A stretch of DNA of 64,000 nucleotides, from the NCBI GenBank assembly GCA_030998225.1, contig JAPYXD010000704.1:6944001-7008000 (forward strand). The letters run 5' to 3'. This DNA comes from Diplolepis rosae (lineage: Eukaryota; Arthropoda; Insecta; Hymenoptera; Diplolepididae). This document shows, one piece after another, positions 31,702-43,002 of the stretch. A program made the translations under genes and the position numbers. The first letter of the stretch is position 1, and each line of letters starts with the position of its first letter. The notes under the pieces are model-generated. The model was not told where the DNA came from. It worked only from the letters and a program-made list of their open reading frames with translations, and made no database searches.

Positions 31702-32615
31702 TTAGACACAACTATCAATTTCGATATGATTGATCCTTTTCCAAGTTAATTTATATCAATAATTTGATGCCAGAACTTCTATTATTTATCAACAGTAAAA
31801 TAATGGCTTCGCAACAGAAAATATATAGAATCTTGAAGTTATAAATTTTTGGTAAGCTTAATTAATTTTCCCCATGAAACATAGTTTTATTTTGTTCCTC
31901 AAATTAGGTATCTGTAATTAACTGAGTATTGAGTGTTCAATGAATTGAAAGAGCAACCTTAAAGTTAAGAAAGTCTAATAAACTAAGGAAAAATTCAATG
32001 TCGTGAATTTTTTGATTGATGATTTGAGTTCAAAGTTGTTTCATCTGCGCCTACGTCGCGTCGTGATACATAATAGAGACGTGAGCAGCGTGCCTGCCTG
32101 GAAAATTTATGAGCAAGCTTGCAACATAAAAATTTATATTCTCTACTCTTAAAAACATTTCCTACCATTACGAGAAAAAAGAAGTTCCTACGAGACAAAA
32201 CTATCTGAATACGTTTTGCAACTTGCTAGAACTACGAAGAGAAAATAATTCTTCTGAACGGCTGGTCTCGACACTGCCTCGCATAGACTGGAGTAAATTT
32301 TAGTCGTTAGTTTCGAAATAAGCATACTTTTGTAAATATTTAAATCCGTATTTCCGGAATTTAAGTTCGTTTTCATGCTCCGATACATAACTCTCTTGTA
32401 AAAGTCCAGGTAGTGGAGAAATGTTTTTATAATTGGTGAGTGCCCCGAATATAATTCACATTTTAATCAATATCACGTTGCAAAGTTTTGTGATTTTCAT
32501 GATTGATCATGGTATTTATCATTGGGGCGATTTTTTTTATAAAAATTAAGAACTAATCAATTTTGTGATTTCGGAAGCTGTACGGTATTTTGAGACTTGG
32601 ACATAATTTAGAATA
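31702..32615. other. AT-rich DNA, no gene recognised
   Basis: A slightly GC-richer patch at 32030-32290 (GCGCCTACGTCGCGTCGTGA) carries two short minus-strand frames without recognisable content. Confidence 0.35.
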
Positions 32616-33046
32616 ATTTTTATTGATTTCTTCTTGTTTTGGCATTAGGTCAGTTTCTTTTTCTTTTCTTTATTTGAAATTAGCAATGGTAATTATAAAA
32701 AAAGAATAAAACGTAAAAGGGACGTAAAAATGAAAGGCAAACGTTTTTGCCACATATGGGGGCCCTCTTCAGTGTCATAATTAAAAGATTAATTTAAAAT
32801 TTCTGTAAGGATTAAAATGTAGGAAATAGTGCATAAATTTAAAGATTAATTCAAATTTTTGTAAAGATCAAAATTGAATTAATTTATTTTCTGCAGTTTA
32901 ATCTTTACAGAAATTTGAATTTATCTTTAAATTTATGCATTATTTCCTATATTTTAATACTTACAGAAATTTAGAATTAATCTTTTAATTATTAATAAGA
33001 AGAAGCTGACCTGATGACAAAAAAAAAGAAATCAACAAACATTATG
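32615..33046. repeat. Inverted repeat built from a Penelope-like 3' tail
   Basis: Arms of about 90 bp (32777-32869 and 32906-32993) are inverse copies containing TTTAAATTTATGCA and TTTCCTA(C/T)ATTTTAAT. Outside them, TTGATTTCTTCTTG...GGTCAG at the left and CTGACCTGATGAC...AAGAAATCAA at the right are again inverse. At 32738-32774 (minus) is ACTGAAGAGGGCCCCCATAT then GTGGCAAAAACGTTTGCC, the degraded hammerhead-like signature seen in Penelope tails. Confidence 0.6.
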
Positions 33047-36000
33047 TAATTTTGAGTCAATATAATAGCAGACATGTTTCCAAACATGTCACGTTATAAT
33101 TTAGAATCTTTAATTTCAGAAAAAAATTTCATCTGCATTTTGTTCCATTTTATGAATATCAACTCATTTCCAACTTATCTATATATCCTTGCTTTGCTCA
33201 AAAGTTGAGTAAAGTTTCTCGATTATTTCTTTTCCTTGTAATTTTTTGCAAAAATAACTTTTTAAAAAGTTATATTTCGAAATTCTTACGATACTAGTAA
33301 CTAGTTACTTTTTTCGTGTTGTAACGTTAACGATAACTAGATCATTTTGAAAAGTTATTTACCTCATTTTGAAAGTTTTGTGATAAAAATATTCTTGAAC
33401 TGTGTAATGGCACCATTCCATAATAATTGTTATGGAAATGTTCTAGAACACACCAGGAATAGCCGTTATAAATCATTGGTTGCAATTTAGTTCCCAATTT
33501 AGTAACCATGTTACGTTAATGTTTCAGAAATTGAGTTTTACGTAAAAAAATTTTAAAATGAAAGTTTTATTCCAGATAAAACAAAAGTTGAACTGTATTT
33601 AAATAGTCATCAAACAATATATTTATATATTTTTTTAAAGTAACACGGCTACTTATTTAATTGAGAACATTTCTTACTATTAAAATATTGATGACACTCA
33701 TTATATTTGTTTAAGAATTAATACACCCTTTTAATTATTGACTTTTTCAACTTGTATAAAATTCAAGATTCCATTGCCTTGAAAGGTTTTTTTCGTTATA
33801 TTTAAACTGTACATTCTGATTATAAATCTTATGAAGCTCAGGCTCGTATTAGTAGATTGATATTATTCACGTTTGCCAACTCTGTTGGATTCAGTTCAGT
33901 CAAATCAACAGATTTTTTGTACATTACACCAATCTTCCAGTAAAATATACTAAATTCGTATTTTTTCGTATTTGATAGATTTTATTCAACGCTAAGCGAA
34001 ACGTACGAAAAATCTGTTAATTGAACTCAACTTCTTGTGAAATCTTTTGAAAACTCAAGTTGTAAAAATAAGTACCGAACTTTCTGTACTTTTTACAAAT
34101 CTCTCTTCTAGGTGCAGCTTGTTTAATTGCTGATGGAGAAATGCAATAATGATTTACCATCTTTTGGACCGAATTAAGTATAATATTATTCCCTCACAGT
34201 GCAGTGGATTTAAATAATCCAATATAAAATAGAAACAAAATCCATCTCTTATCCATGAAAACGAAGCTTTCGTTGTCAAGGACTAATTTATTGAAACTTG
34301 AATCTCGCATCTTTTTAAAGATGATAGCGTTTTGTTGTCGGGTCATGAATAAATGTTGTGAGAAACTAGTCATAATTTTTTTTCTGGAAATAAAATTTTC
34401 CTTGCAGTAAGATTCTGTATAAAGTAAATATACTATTTTTTTAAAAATGCATCCTGAAAAACGGGAATTGTGTACTTTTAAGTATTTTTCACCAAATCTT
34501 ATTCTTTCTTAAATTAACTTGAATGTAAAAACATTAAGGCATTTTTGTGCTATGGTTTGAATTTCCAAAACTTGCTAATAAGAGGAATTTTATTTCAAAT
34601 TGAACACATTTTAAAAGATTTATTCATTTCGTGTTATCTTATTGTAATTTTCAAGAGTTGTTATTTAATTTGTTAAAGTCGCTTAGGCATGACTTCGTTT
34701 CATAATCTACATAAATTACAATGCTCAGGTCTCCTAAATTACGTGTTACGAGCACAGTTTTTAGGCTCTCCGCAATAATTAGGGCGCAATAATGCATGCA
34801 AAACCGCAGTTATACCCAAAATTGATATTTTTTTAGATTCGAATTTTCTGAGTGAATTTGGCAACTTTCCGACATTTTATAACCGAATTTAATTTAAATA
34901 ATACCAAATACTACTTCACAATTTGAGGCGTAATGATTTTTTTATCCAGGCGTCTTTTTTTAATCTTTAAACGACCTCTTAATTATCAATTCGCAGTAAT
35001 TGGTACAGTACCATGTAAAGAGAATTCCCTTTCTTGGATTATTCTTCTCCTTATCAAAGATCCTGATTATATTTTAAAGTTATAAAGAATCTAACTACCT
35101 TTTAGCGTATTAAGGATCTCTTTCGAAATTTAATTGTACAGAAACTAGTAGAAAATGACTAATACTGTGCTTTCAAAAGCTTCTTAAAAAATAATTATTC
35201 AAAAAATATTGAATACAAATTCATCCATTCAGTCCACTCTGAAATCTGTTTCCAGACCTATTCCCGGCGACAAAAATTCAATCCAAATTTCAGAAAAATC
35301 TTGTTTATCTCAATCTGACGCAATCCACAGTCTGCAGAAAAAAAATCCAAACTGAATCGATCCTAGCAGCGCAAAAGTCAAATTTGTTCTTAAAAATTCA
35401 AAATATCTCGAAAAAAGTAAAAGATACACGAAAACTGACAAAATTTTGGGGGTTTTCCAAGGGGAGCGATTTCCTAGATCCTCATATTATGCAACCTCAA
35501 AAATTTGAATGATTTAAATTAATAAATAAATCAAAATTATAAATTAACAATTAAAATTTTAATTACTTGTAATGTTAATGTGTAGAAAATAGTTTTTTCT
35601 GCGGGATCAAACGTTTTTTTTTTTTAATCAACCTCTCCACAAATTCCTTTTGTCAGTAATTTACTGCATGTTAGTCCTTTGTTAAAGTAATTAATTTTCA
35701 TTTGGAAGAATTGTTCTCATTTATAGAAAAATCGCGGCTATATGGAATGGCAGAATACACTTATAGACATTTTACTATAAATTTAAAATCATATCTTGAA
35801 GGGCACAAGAACCAATTCCGTCGAAGTAATTGTCTGAGTTGTTCTTTCAACTTTTCTCGCGACTGTTGAAATGCAGAGAACCCTTAAAATAGTTATTCGT
35901 TATGCAAGCTTTTTCGATGAAAAGATTTTGAATGTTTTTGAAACTTAATTTAAAAAGTGTGAAGTTCAATATTCTTAAGGTGTTGACAAAAAATTTTCAT

Positions 36001-36108
36001 GCAACTCATGTAGAGTTTCTGCATTACTTTTCAAGGCAATAAATTTCTTTTGTCAAAAATTACTATTCATATTTTCATTAATACTATTGATATACGGTAA
36101 CTGAAATT
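33047..36108. other. AT-rich DNA, no gene recognised
   Basis: Three kilobases of low-complexity AT-rich sequence with no open frame of note and no recognised repeat family. It is consistent with a long intron or intergenic DNA. Confidence 0.5.
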
Positions 36109-36254
36109 TACTTGATTCAAGAGCATAATTAGTTGGCCCAATTCTACAAATAAATTGACTTAATCCAAGTAAAATTTACTGGATCGAAAAAGATCATACT
36201 TAATCCAATTTATGTGTTGAACAGAGCCAACTAATTATACTCTTGGATCGAGTA
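36109..36254. mobile_element. MITE with AGCATAATTAGTTGGC termini, copy 1
   Basis: TACTTGATTCAAGAGCATAA followed by TTAGTTGGC is inverted at the right end as GCCAACTAATTATACTCTTG. Length is 146 bp. A second copy lies at 54547-54716 and a one-ended relic at 40397-40424. Confidence 0.8.
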
Positions 36255-36310
36255 AATTGCATTTTTCATTTATTTATTGTTGTTATAATTATATGACTGT
36301 TTAAAAAAAC

Positions 36311-36981
36311 TTAAGGCAGTTCATTCACGAAAATTAGACCTCAGGCAAAAATAGATAATTTTGCTTTCAAGAATAGCAATATTATTATTGAAGGGCTAAT
36401 TTGAAAGAGAAAAGATTATTTCTCATAAAAAAAATTTGAAACACAAAAAAATAATTTTATTAATAAATTTTACTTTTGCCCAAACTTATTTTCTTATCGC
36501 TTCGAGCCAAATTTTTAAAAATGATGCGATTATAATAAATCACGGTTCATTTTTTTACGAAAAAGGTTCTCTACAACATGACCGTTTCCTATTTTTGAAA
36601 TTAAATTAATTACTATCAAATACAGCAATTTGTTTATAAAAATTTTGTTTTGGAAAATTGTTTTTTTATAATTTCAGCCATGAAAGAATTCATTTTGAAA
36701 AATTGGAAACGGTCATGTTGTAGAGAATCTTTTTTCTAAAAAAATGAACCATGATTTATTAAATTGCATCATTTTTAAAAATTTTGCTCGAAGCAATAAG
36801 AAAATAAGTTTGGGCAAGAATAAAATTTATTAATAAAATTATTTTTTTGTGTTTCAAATTTTTTTATGAAAAATAATATTTTCTCTTTTAAATTAGCCCT
36901 TCAATAATAATATTGCTATTCTTGAAAGCAAAATTATCTATTTTTGTCTGAGGTCTAATTTTCGTGAACGATCTACCTTAA
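36311..36981. mobile_element. 671 bp palindromic TTAA MITE (GGTAGTTC family), copy 1
   Basis: It begins TTAAGGCAGTTCATTCACGA and ends TCGTGAACGATCTACCTTAA. The two halves are inverse copies over most of their length: AATAGCAATATTATTATTGA, GCTTCGAGCCAAATTTTTAAA and GAAAATTGGAAACGGTCATG-like words occur in mirrored order. A single strand could fold into one long hairpin. It has no coding capacity. Confidence 0.85.
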
Positions 36982-38599
36982 TATTTTAGTGAAAGTGAAA
37001 ATAATTGAAAAATTCTTTTAATTTCCTAATGAGAGGCTGTAATCTTCGTAATGACCGCAGCTTTTTAAGCTTTCAAATGGAGTATTGGATACGTGAATAA
37101 TCATTTTTGTCGAATTTATCTGCGTAATCAATTGTAATGAATTTTTCATGTAACGCAGATGTTCTTTCTAACTTTCGTAAAGCCAATCTTCTAAAGAAAA
37201 TGAACTTCACTCATTAACTTACAAATCAAATCAGCAAATGTAATTTTTACATAACGACGCATCCACCTATCACCTATGCACCCCCTAATATAATAGAAAA
37301 TGGAGGGACTAAAAAGATTTCCATTAAGGAATTAATACTTGAACAAGAAATTCAACTTCAAGATATTCCTCAAAGAATGTGATCCTGTTTCTGAACTTTC
37401 CTCAGCTAAAGACAATTACTTAAATGGCAATATGTATTTCATACTTCCGAATATGTAAAAAATAATCTCTTGAGGTGCAAATAACGTTGCTCTGAACGCA
37501 AGTTCAGGTAAAAGCAGCCGGGTTTTATCATACGAAAAGACGTATCACGTGCATTCCCGCAAAGACGGTAATGAAAATGCCTCTGGAATATTTCTCGTGC
37601 CCCTTTAATACATCAAAGTTAGGGAGAAAGAACGAAAAGAAGAGTATGCTGTTAGGGTCGTTTCAAGATGGGAAAAGATAAGAAACAGAGAAGAAGAATC
37701 TACTACATATTCTGCAGAAATGAAAACTTAATAGATTTTATTTTCTTAATGGCACTTGAAGGGTTAAAATACAGTTAAAAAATATTTTGGCAGATAATTC
37801 TCATAATATAATTACAATGCCCATTGCTCACCGAAAAGTAACTTGAATATCATTAAAATTTCAAGAAATTTATTATAATTCTTCGTAAAATTTAAAATCC
37901 TCTTAAAATTGATTAGTCTCTGGTAATTAATTTAATTTCTCTTGACAACTGCTGAGAATCATTCGTTTTATTTTAATAGAATTGTATTATTCCAGTAATT
38001 ACGTACTTCAACCTGCTAAGTTCAATCACCCTTTAATTAACTGCGGTATGCTTGAGTGGCAATTCGAATCCTACATTCCCGGCAGGCGATAACCTTGACT
38101 TAAATAGTATCTGGAGGATGCATGTTACGAGGTCAAGCTCTCATTAAAAGCAATTTTCATCCATTATTTTTGACATGTACAATTCTTGCCACTTTTTTGC
38201 ACAAAAGGCACCCTAGCTTAACTCACAATGATGTATGATTTTTTGAGAAATTAATTTTTCTCAATCAAGAGTTTACTCTTTATCTCTCGTCGGCAGTCTT
38301 CCATAACTCATAAAAATCTTAATTTTCATTTTATTCTATACTTTCCATGATTAATAAAGTTTCCCGCAATAAAAAATAACTACTTCAATTAAAACAAGTC
38401 AAATTTTGTATAATGAAGAAAAGTTATAAGGTAATAATTTATTTTTAAGAGTGTTTTCTCTTTTCCTCGAAACTTGACAGTAATAAAATAATAATGAACT
38501 CCTGCGTCTAATTTTATTTAAAACCATTGACTACAGTTATACAAATTAAGATCATGAATTAAAGAACGGATAGAAAAAACATTTAAACAGGAGGATATT
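36982..38599. other. AT-rich DNA, no gene recognised
   Basis: Repeat density is low. Short GC-richer stretches occur at 37530-37700 and 38040-38110, with no open frame of interest. Confidence 0.4.
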
Positions 38600-38609
38600 T
38601 GCAAACTCA

Positions 38610-38779
38610 CCGGTAATATCATTCGAAATCAAATTCCACCCGCGACAATAGATTCCATCCCCCTCCCCCCTTCAGTTTCTTCATTATCGCGCACTCCTAT
38701 AATTTCCACTCTTGCTCGTCGGCTCGATCGATGCATTGAAGCATTAAAGAGCGATTACATGCAGGTAAGGAATAACCCT
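38610..38779 (-). other. Candidate upstream exon (minus strand)
   Basis: On the minus strand the segment ends GATATTACCG followed by GTGAGT, a strong donor, at 38605-38610. It is repeat-free and has GCGCGATAATGAAGAAACTG within it. The plus strand also has a strong donor, CAG/GTAAGG, at 38764. The receptor exon at 6625-7251 needs 5' exons further right on the minus strand, and this is one candidate. There is no transcript evidence, and the acceptor is weak. Confidence 0.25.
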
Positions 38780-39659
38780 ACAAAGCTGGAGATTTCTCAA
38801 TCCTCTCAACACGTTCCTTCGAAAATGCATTCGGTTTAGTTGAAATCCTCAGCATGATTTGAATTGCCCATGCTGCAATTTTCCTTGAATCACGGAACGT
38901 AGCGAATCTTTAAAAGACAGATTTTCCAGATCAGCCTTTCACAACTGATAGCTATCGCTTTCCACAGGCAAGAGATCAAGTCTTCGACAATGGAAACTCT
39001 TTTAATCCGAACCATTCAAGAAAGAAGCTGAAGGCGATATTTTTCCTATTGATAAAAATCCTCAGCCAGTATAGAAGTCAACGATATTGTCGAATACGAT
39101 TTTCATCAAGTGCATCTTTCTTAAAAGACCTCTTATTTCTTCTTAACTTGTCGATTCAGCACTATTCTTCACGGACTTGGATGATCCTCAGACTCTCTCG
39201 TGCTCTGGGAAATCAGCGGGAGATTCTCATCGGGGATTCGATCTCCAGAGCTATCGTGCGGAATTTAGGTAGAAAAGTACTCGTGGCAATAGGTAGAAAG
39301 AAAATCTCATTTTCCCGAGCGTCATTTTGAGAAAGATTGTTAACTCTTCAAGTACAACTTTCCATCTACCCTTCTTCAGACAACTACTGCACGTAAATCA
39401 ACACCAAGTGTCACTTCTACATCCACTCTTGGTCTATTCACACCTTTTCAGTGGCAAATTATCTCCTCGAAGGCTAATAAAATTATATTTTTATTTTCAC
39501 TAACCCTCAGTGCTGAACAAATTGGATCTTCTAACAGTATCAACTTGAATTCACTAAACGAAAAATAATTCTACGGATGCAGTTTCTATAAAATTGATTT
39601 TTTATTTATATAAGAATTTTTACACCAGGTGATAATTAGTTTATTTGGATTTGATTTGA

Positions 39660-40080
39660 ATGTGAATGAATTTCCGGTAAACTAGCGGGCAGTATGACGT
39701 TGAGGAGAAAGGTCCTCATGGTTAGGTCGTCGTCGGGACTGGGGGTTCGTTGGTGAACGAACGCCGAGCGACTGGCAGTCTGGTCGCGTTCGCGTTTCCC
39801 GAGTGTGAATCCTGAAGCTGGTCCGAGGCAAAGCTATCGAAGGTGAGAGAGTGAGAGAGGAACAAAGAGAGAAGAGTGAGAGACTCATACCACCCTATTG
39901 CTCAGTAACCAACCCCCAATTGCCAACCCCTCCACCGGCAGAATTCTTCTTGTGGGTACGAGAGAGAAAGAGAGAGAGATAAGTGCGAGTTGGTGGGGAG
40001 ATGGGTGAGAGAGAGGTGAAAGACCGGAAAAAGAGAGTCTCATTTTCTAAGTTTGCGCAGGCTCTACTTTCTCGACTTAT
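39660..40080 (-). promoter_or_regulatory. Candidate promoter / 5' UTR exon region
   Basis: This is the most GC-rich, repeat-free stretch in the right half of the window, with CpG-bearing words such as TTCGTTGGTGAACGAACGCC and GTCGCGTTCGCGTTTCCC. It also has GA-rich runs (GAGAGAAAGAGAGAGAGA) of the kind bound by GAGA-type factors in insects. Possible donors exist on both strands: GAAG/GTGAGA near 39840 (plus) and G/GTATGAGT near 39884 (minus). No long protein frame is present. It would fit the first non-coding exon of a neural gene, perhaps the dopamine receptor. Confidence 0.35.
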
Positions 40081-40181
40081 CAAGCTGATCTATCTACTTT
40101 CTAAACAATACTTGTTGATTTTTAAAAACAGTTTTATCTAGGAAAGCAATTCAAGCGTATTAAATTATTAAGCATGTTTAG

Positions 40182-40367
40182 ACTGAGAAAAAAATGCTAT
40201 TGAATCAAAAGCACTTCTTTCCAAAAGCATGTATACTATTAATTCATAAAAATATACTACAAGAACCAATAAATATGTTACTAATTCTATAGCATATTGA
40301 TTTGAATCCGTGATATACATGCTTTTGGAAAGAAATGCTATTGATCCAATAGCATTTTTTTCTCAGT
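40182..40367. mobile_element. 186 bp MITE with ACTGAGAAAAAAATGCTATT termini
   Basis: ACTGAGAAAAAAATGCTATT at the left is inverted at the right as AATAGCATTTTTTTCTCAGT. TTCTTTCCAAAAGCATGTAT pairs with ATACATGCTTTTGGAAAGAA inside. A solo end of the TAATTAGTTG family follows at about 40397. Confidence 0.85.
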
Positions 40368-42363
40368 GTACCTCTTAGATGGAAAATGAAATTTATCTAC
40401 TTTAAGAGCATAATTAGTTGCCTAAGAGGGATTCATTACTTGAATTTTGAGTATAAACCTGGTTTCAAGATTTTAGTATTTCAGAATATTTGTAATAATT
40501 TTGAGATATTACAAAGCTTGTAAGAAATTCTCATATACTTTAAAAGATCTCAAGGATTTCAGAAAGATTATGGAAGATTTTAAGAAATTGCATTAATATC
40601 TCAAAATATTAAAATCTTTTTCTGCCCACTACATTTTAATATAATTTTTGATTGATTGATTGATCCATTTGCCTAAACAAGCACTCAAATTAAAGGCAAT
40701 TGAATCTTCTATAATTTTTTATGCTAAAGTTTTCAGATTTTAGCGATTTTAATAAGTTGAAAAAGTTGGATTTTCTGAAAAAAATCGAGGTCAAAAATTC
40801 ATATATTGTCCTTGGAAGCATAGAAATAGCAAAATTTTCTAACTTATTAAAATCGTTAGCATCTGAACAACTGGGTCGATCTAAAAACTTCAGAATAAAA
40901 GGTTGTAGAGGATTCAGTTGCTTTCAATTTGAGTGCTTCTTTAGGCAAATCGGTCGATCAGAACTCAAGAAACATCAGAGCAACTATGAAAATTGAAAAA
41001 AAAACGAACATTGATATCTAGAAAATGCTTACTTAAAAAATTTCTTTGAGTGTGACTTTCGTGTTTAGTGAGCCAAAATAAATGGAAAAATCATATTAAC
41101 AATAAGTAGAAGTGAGTTGCCTTGTTTGATTGCCTGTAGGGAAAATTTAGTTTCAAACTGTGTTTTAACGAATTATCAAGATTGATGAAATATGTATCAA
41201 AAGCGTTACTTTTTTCAAAATTATTAACGCAGGAGATTTAGAATGAGTTGACTTTTTCGCAAGTTTTTGCGATTCATTGAAGCTTATTCATATTGCTTAG
41301 CCAATCAGACAGGTGATTTCGATTAATCTTCTATAAAAGTTGGGGAGCACATAAATTCCTCTAAACAATTTTACAGTAAATGTCAAATTACCATTATTAA
41401 TGAATGAATTATTGTGTAATTTTGAAACTATTTCAATGATTATAAAAAAAACTACTATTACATTACAGTCTCTGGGACTAAAATACAAATGAAGAACATG
41501 ACCGATTACATAAATTAGTGAAGAGTTTGGAAATTTGACGAGATTTTACAGAAATTCCAGAAAATTCCAAAGGATTCGGCAAAGATTATACAAGCGCATA
41601 ACTATATCCTTTTTAGTGGTATTGTTTTTATTACATCACAAAGATACTTAATTTTGGCTCAAATTAAAACTTCTTCTATAAACAACAAAATTCAACCAAA
41701 TTTTCATAAAACTCATCTTGAGTTTACAAAATTGTAACAGAATATTCAGTCAGATGTAACTGCATAAAACTTTTGTTACCCAAAACCTAAAATTGTTTTT
41801 CTCTTACAATTTTCACAACTTTCAGGTACATGTTTCAGAAAATTCAATACTTTTTAACATGAAGTTGAACGTTTTTTTGTTGAATCCATTAAAGAGTAAC
41901 GAAATTTCCCCACAATTTTAAGTTAATTTAGCAAAATAATAACTGTATAAAACTTCAATTAAGTGTTTCAGGAAATTTAAATTGTTTGTTAAATTAAACC
42001 ATCTACTTATACTTCTGAATCAAATAGATTTCTTTCCGTATATTTTTTCCTTAAATTAAAAAAATTGCAATTTTTATTAAATATCAATGTTCCAGGGCGG
42101 ATTTTATTCTTCAAGAAATTGTTTGTAGCTCTTTTTGGTCTTTTTTGCTGAAATTAAAATATGTTGGAAAGTTTTTGCTTGTAAAAATAATAACTGCATA
42201 ATTAACCTTTTTTAAATCTAAGAAAATGTGTTTAAAAAGAGTTATGAAAAATCTTTTAGCAGATAAAATCAATCTGAGATCAGTTATGTTAAGTAAAAAA
42301 TTAATGTTTCAACAAACTTGATCTGAAATATAAGCAGATAGAAAAAGCTACAAATAAATTTTC
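40368..42363. other. AT-rich DNA, no gene recognised
   Basis: A 91-codon plus-strand frame at 40721-40996 contains repeated FSDFSDFNKLKKL-like low-complexity sequence and no known domain. The rest has no open frame of note. Confidence 0.4.
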
Positions 42364-43002
42364 TTAAGGTAGTTCATCCACGAAAATTAGACCTCAGGCA
42401 AAAATAAATAATTTTGCTTTGAAGAAAATCAATATTATTACAGAAGGACTAATTTAAAATATAGAAGATTATTTTCCATGAAAAAAATTTGAAATGCAGA
42501 AAGATAATGCATTTAACAAATATTATGTTTAGCTGAACTTTATTCTTATCACTTCATACCAAATTTTAAAAAATGATGTGATTCTAATAAATCACGGATT
42601 GTTTTTTCAGGTAAAAGATTATCTGCAACTTAAAAATTCAGCAATTTTTTCATAAGAATTTTGTTTTCGAAAATTGATTTTTAATGGTTTTCCATCCATT
42701 AAAGAATTTATTTTCAAAAATTGAAAAACGTAAAGTTGTGAAGATGCTTCTTCCTGAAAAAATGATTCGTGATTTATTAGAATCGCATCATTTTGTAAAA
42801 TTTGGTATGAAGCGGTAAGAAAAAAAGTTCGGGTAAAAATACAATTTGTTAAATGCATTATTTTTCTGCATTTCAATTTTTTTTCATGAAAAATAATCTT
42901 TTTTTTTTGCAAATTAACTCTTTAATAACAATATTGCTATTTTTGAAAGCAAAATTATATATTTTTCCCTCGGGTCTAATTTTCGTGGATGAAATACCTT
43001 AC
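42364..43002. mobile_element. Palindromic TTAA MITE (GGTAGTTC family), copy 2
   Basis: It begins TTAAGGTAGTTCATCCACGA and ends TCGTGGATGAAATACCTTAC, so the right TTAA has decayed to TTAC. The arms carry the same mirrored words as at 36311-36981 but are more diverged, so this copy is older. Open frames at 42619-42912 and 42853-43035 are the two arms. Confidence 0.82.

Noticed and set aside
38040..38100. Possible tRNA because of AATTCGAATCC, a B-box-like word
   Set aside because: No A box, no acceptor stem and no cloverleaf pairing around it.
40721..40996. 91-codon frame as a possible gene
   Set aside because: Low-complexity repeats of Phe, Lys, Leu and Ser, AT-rich codons and no neighbouring splice or promoter context.
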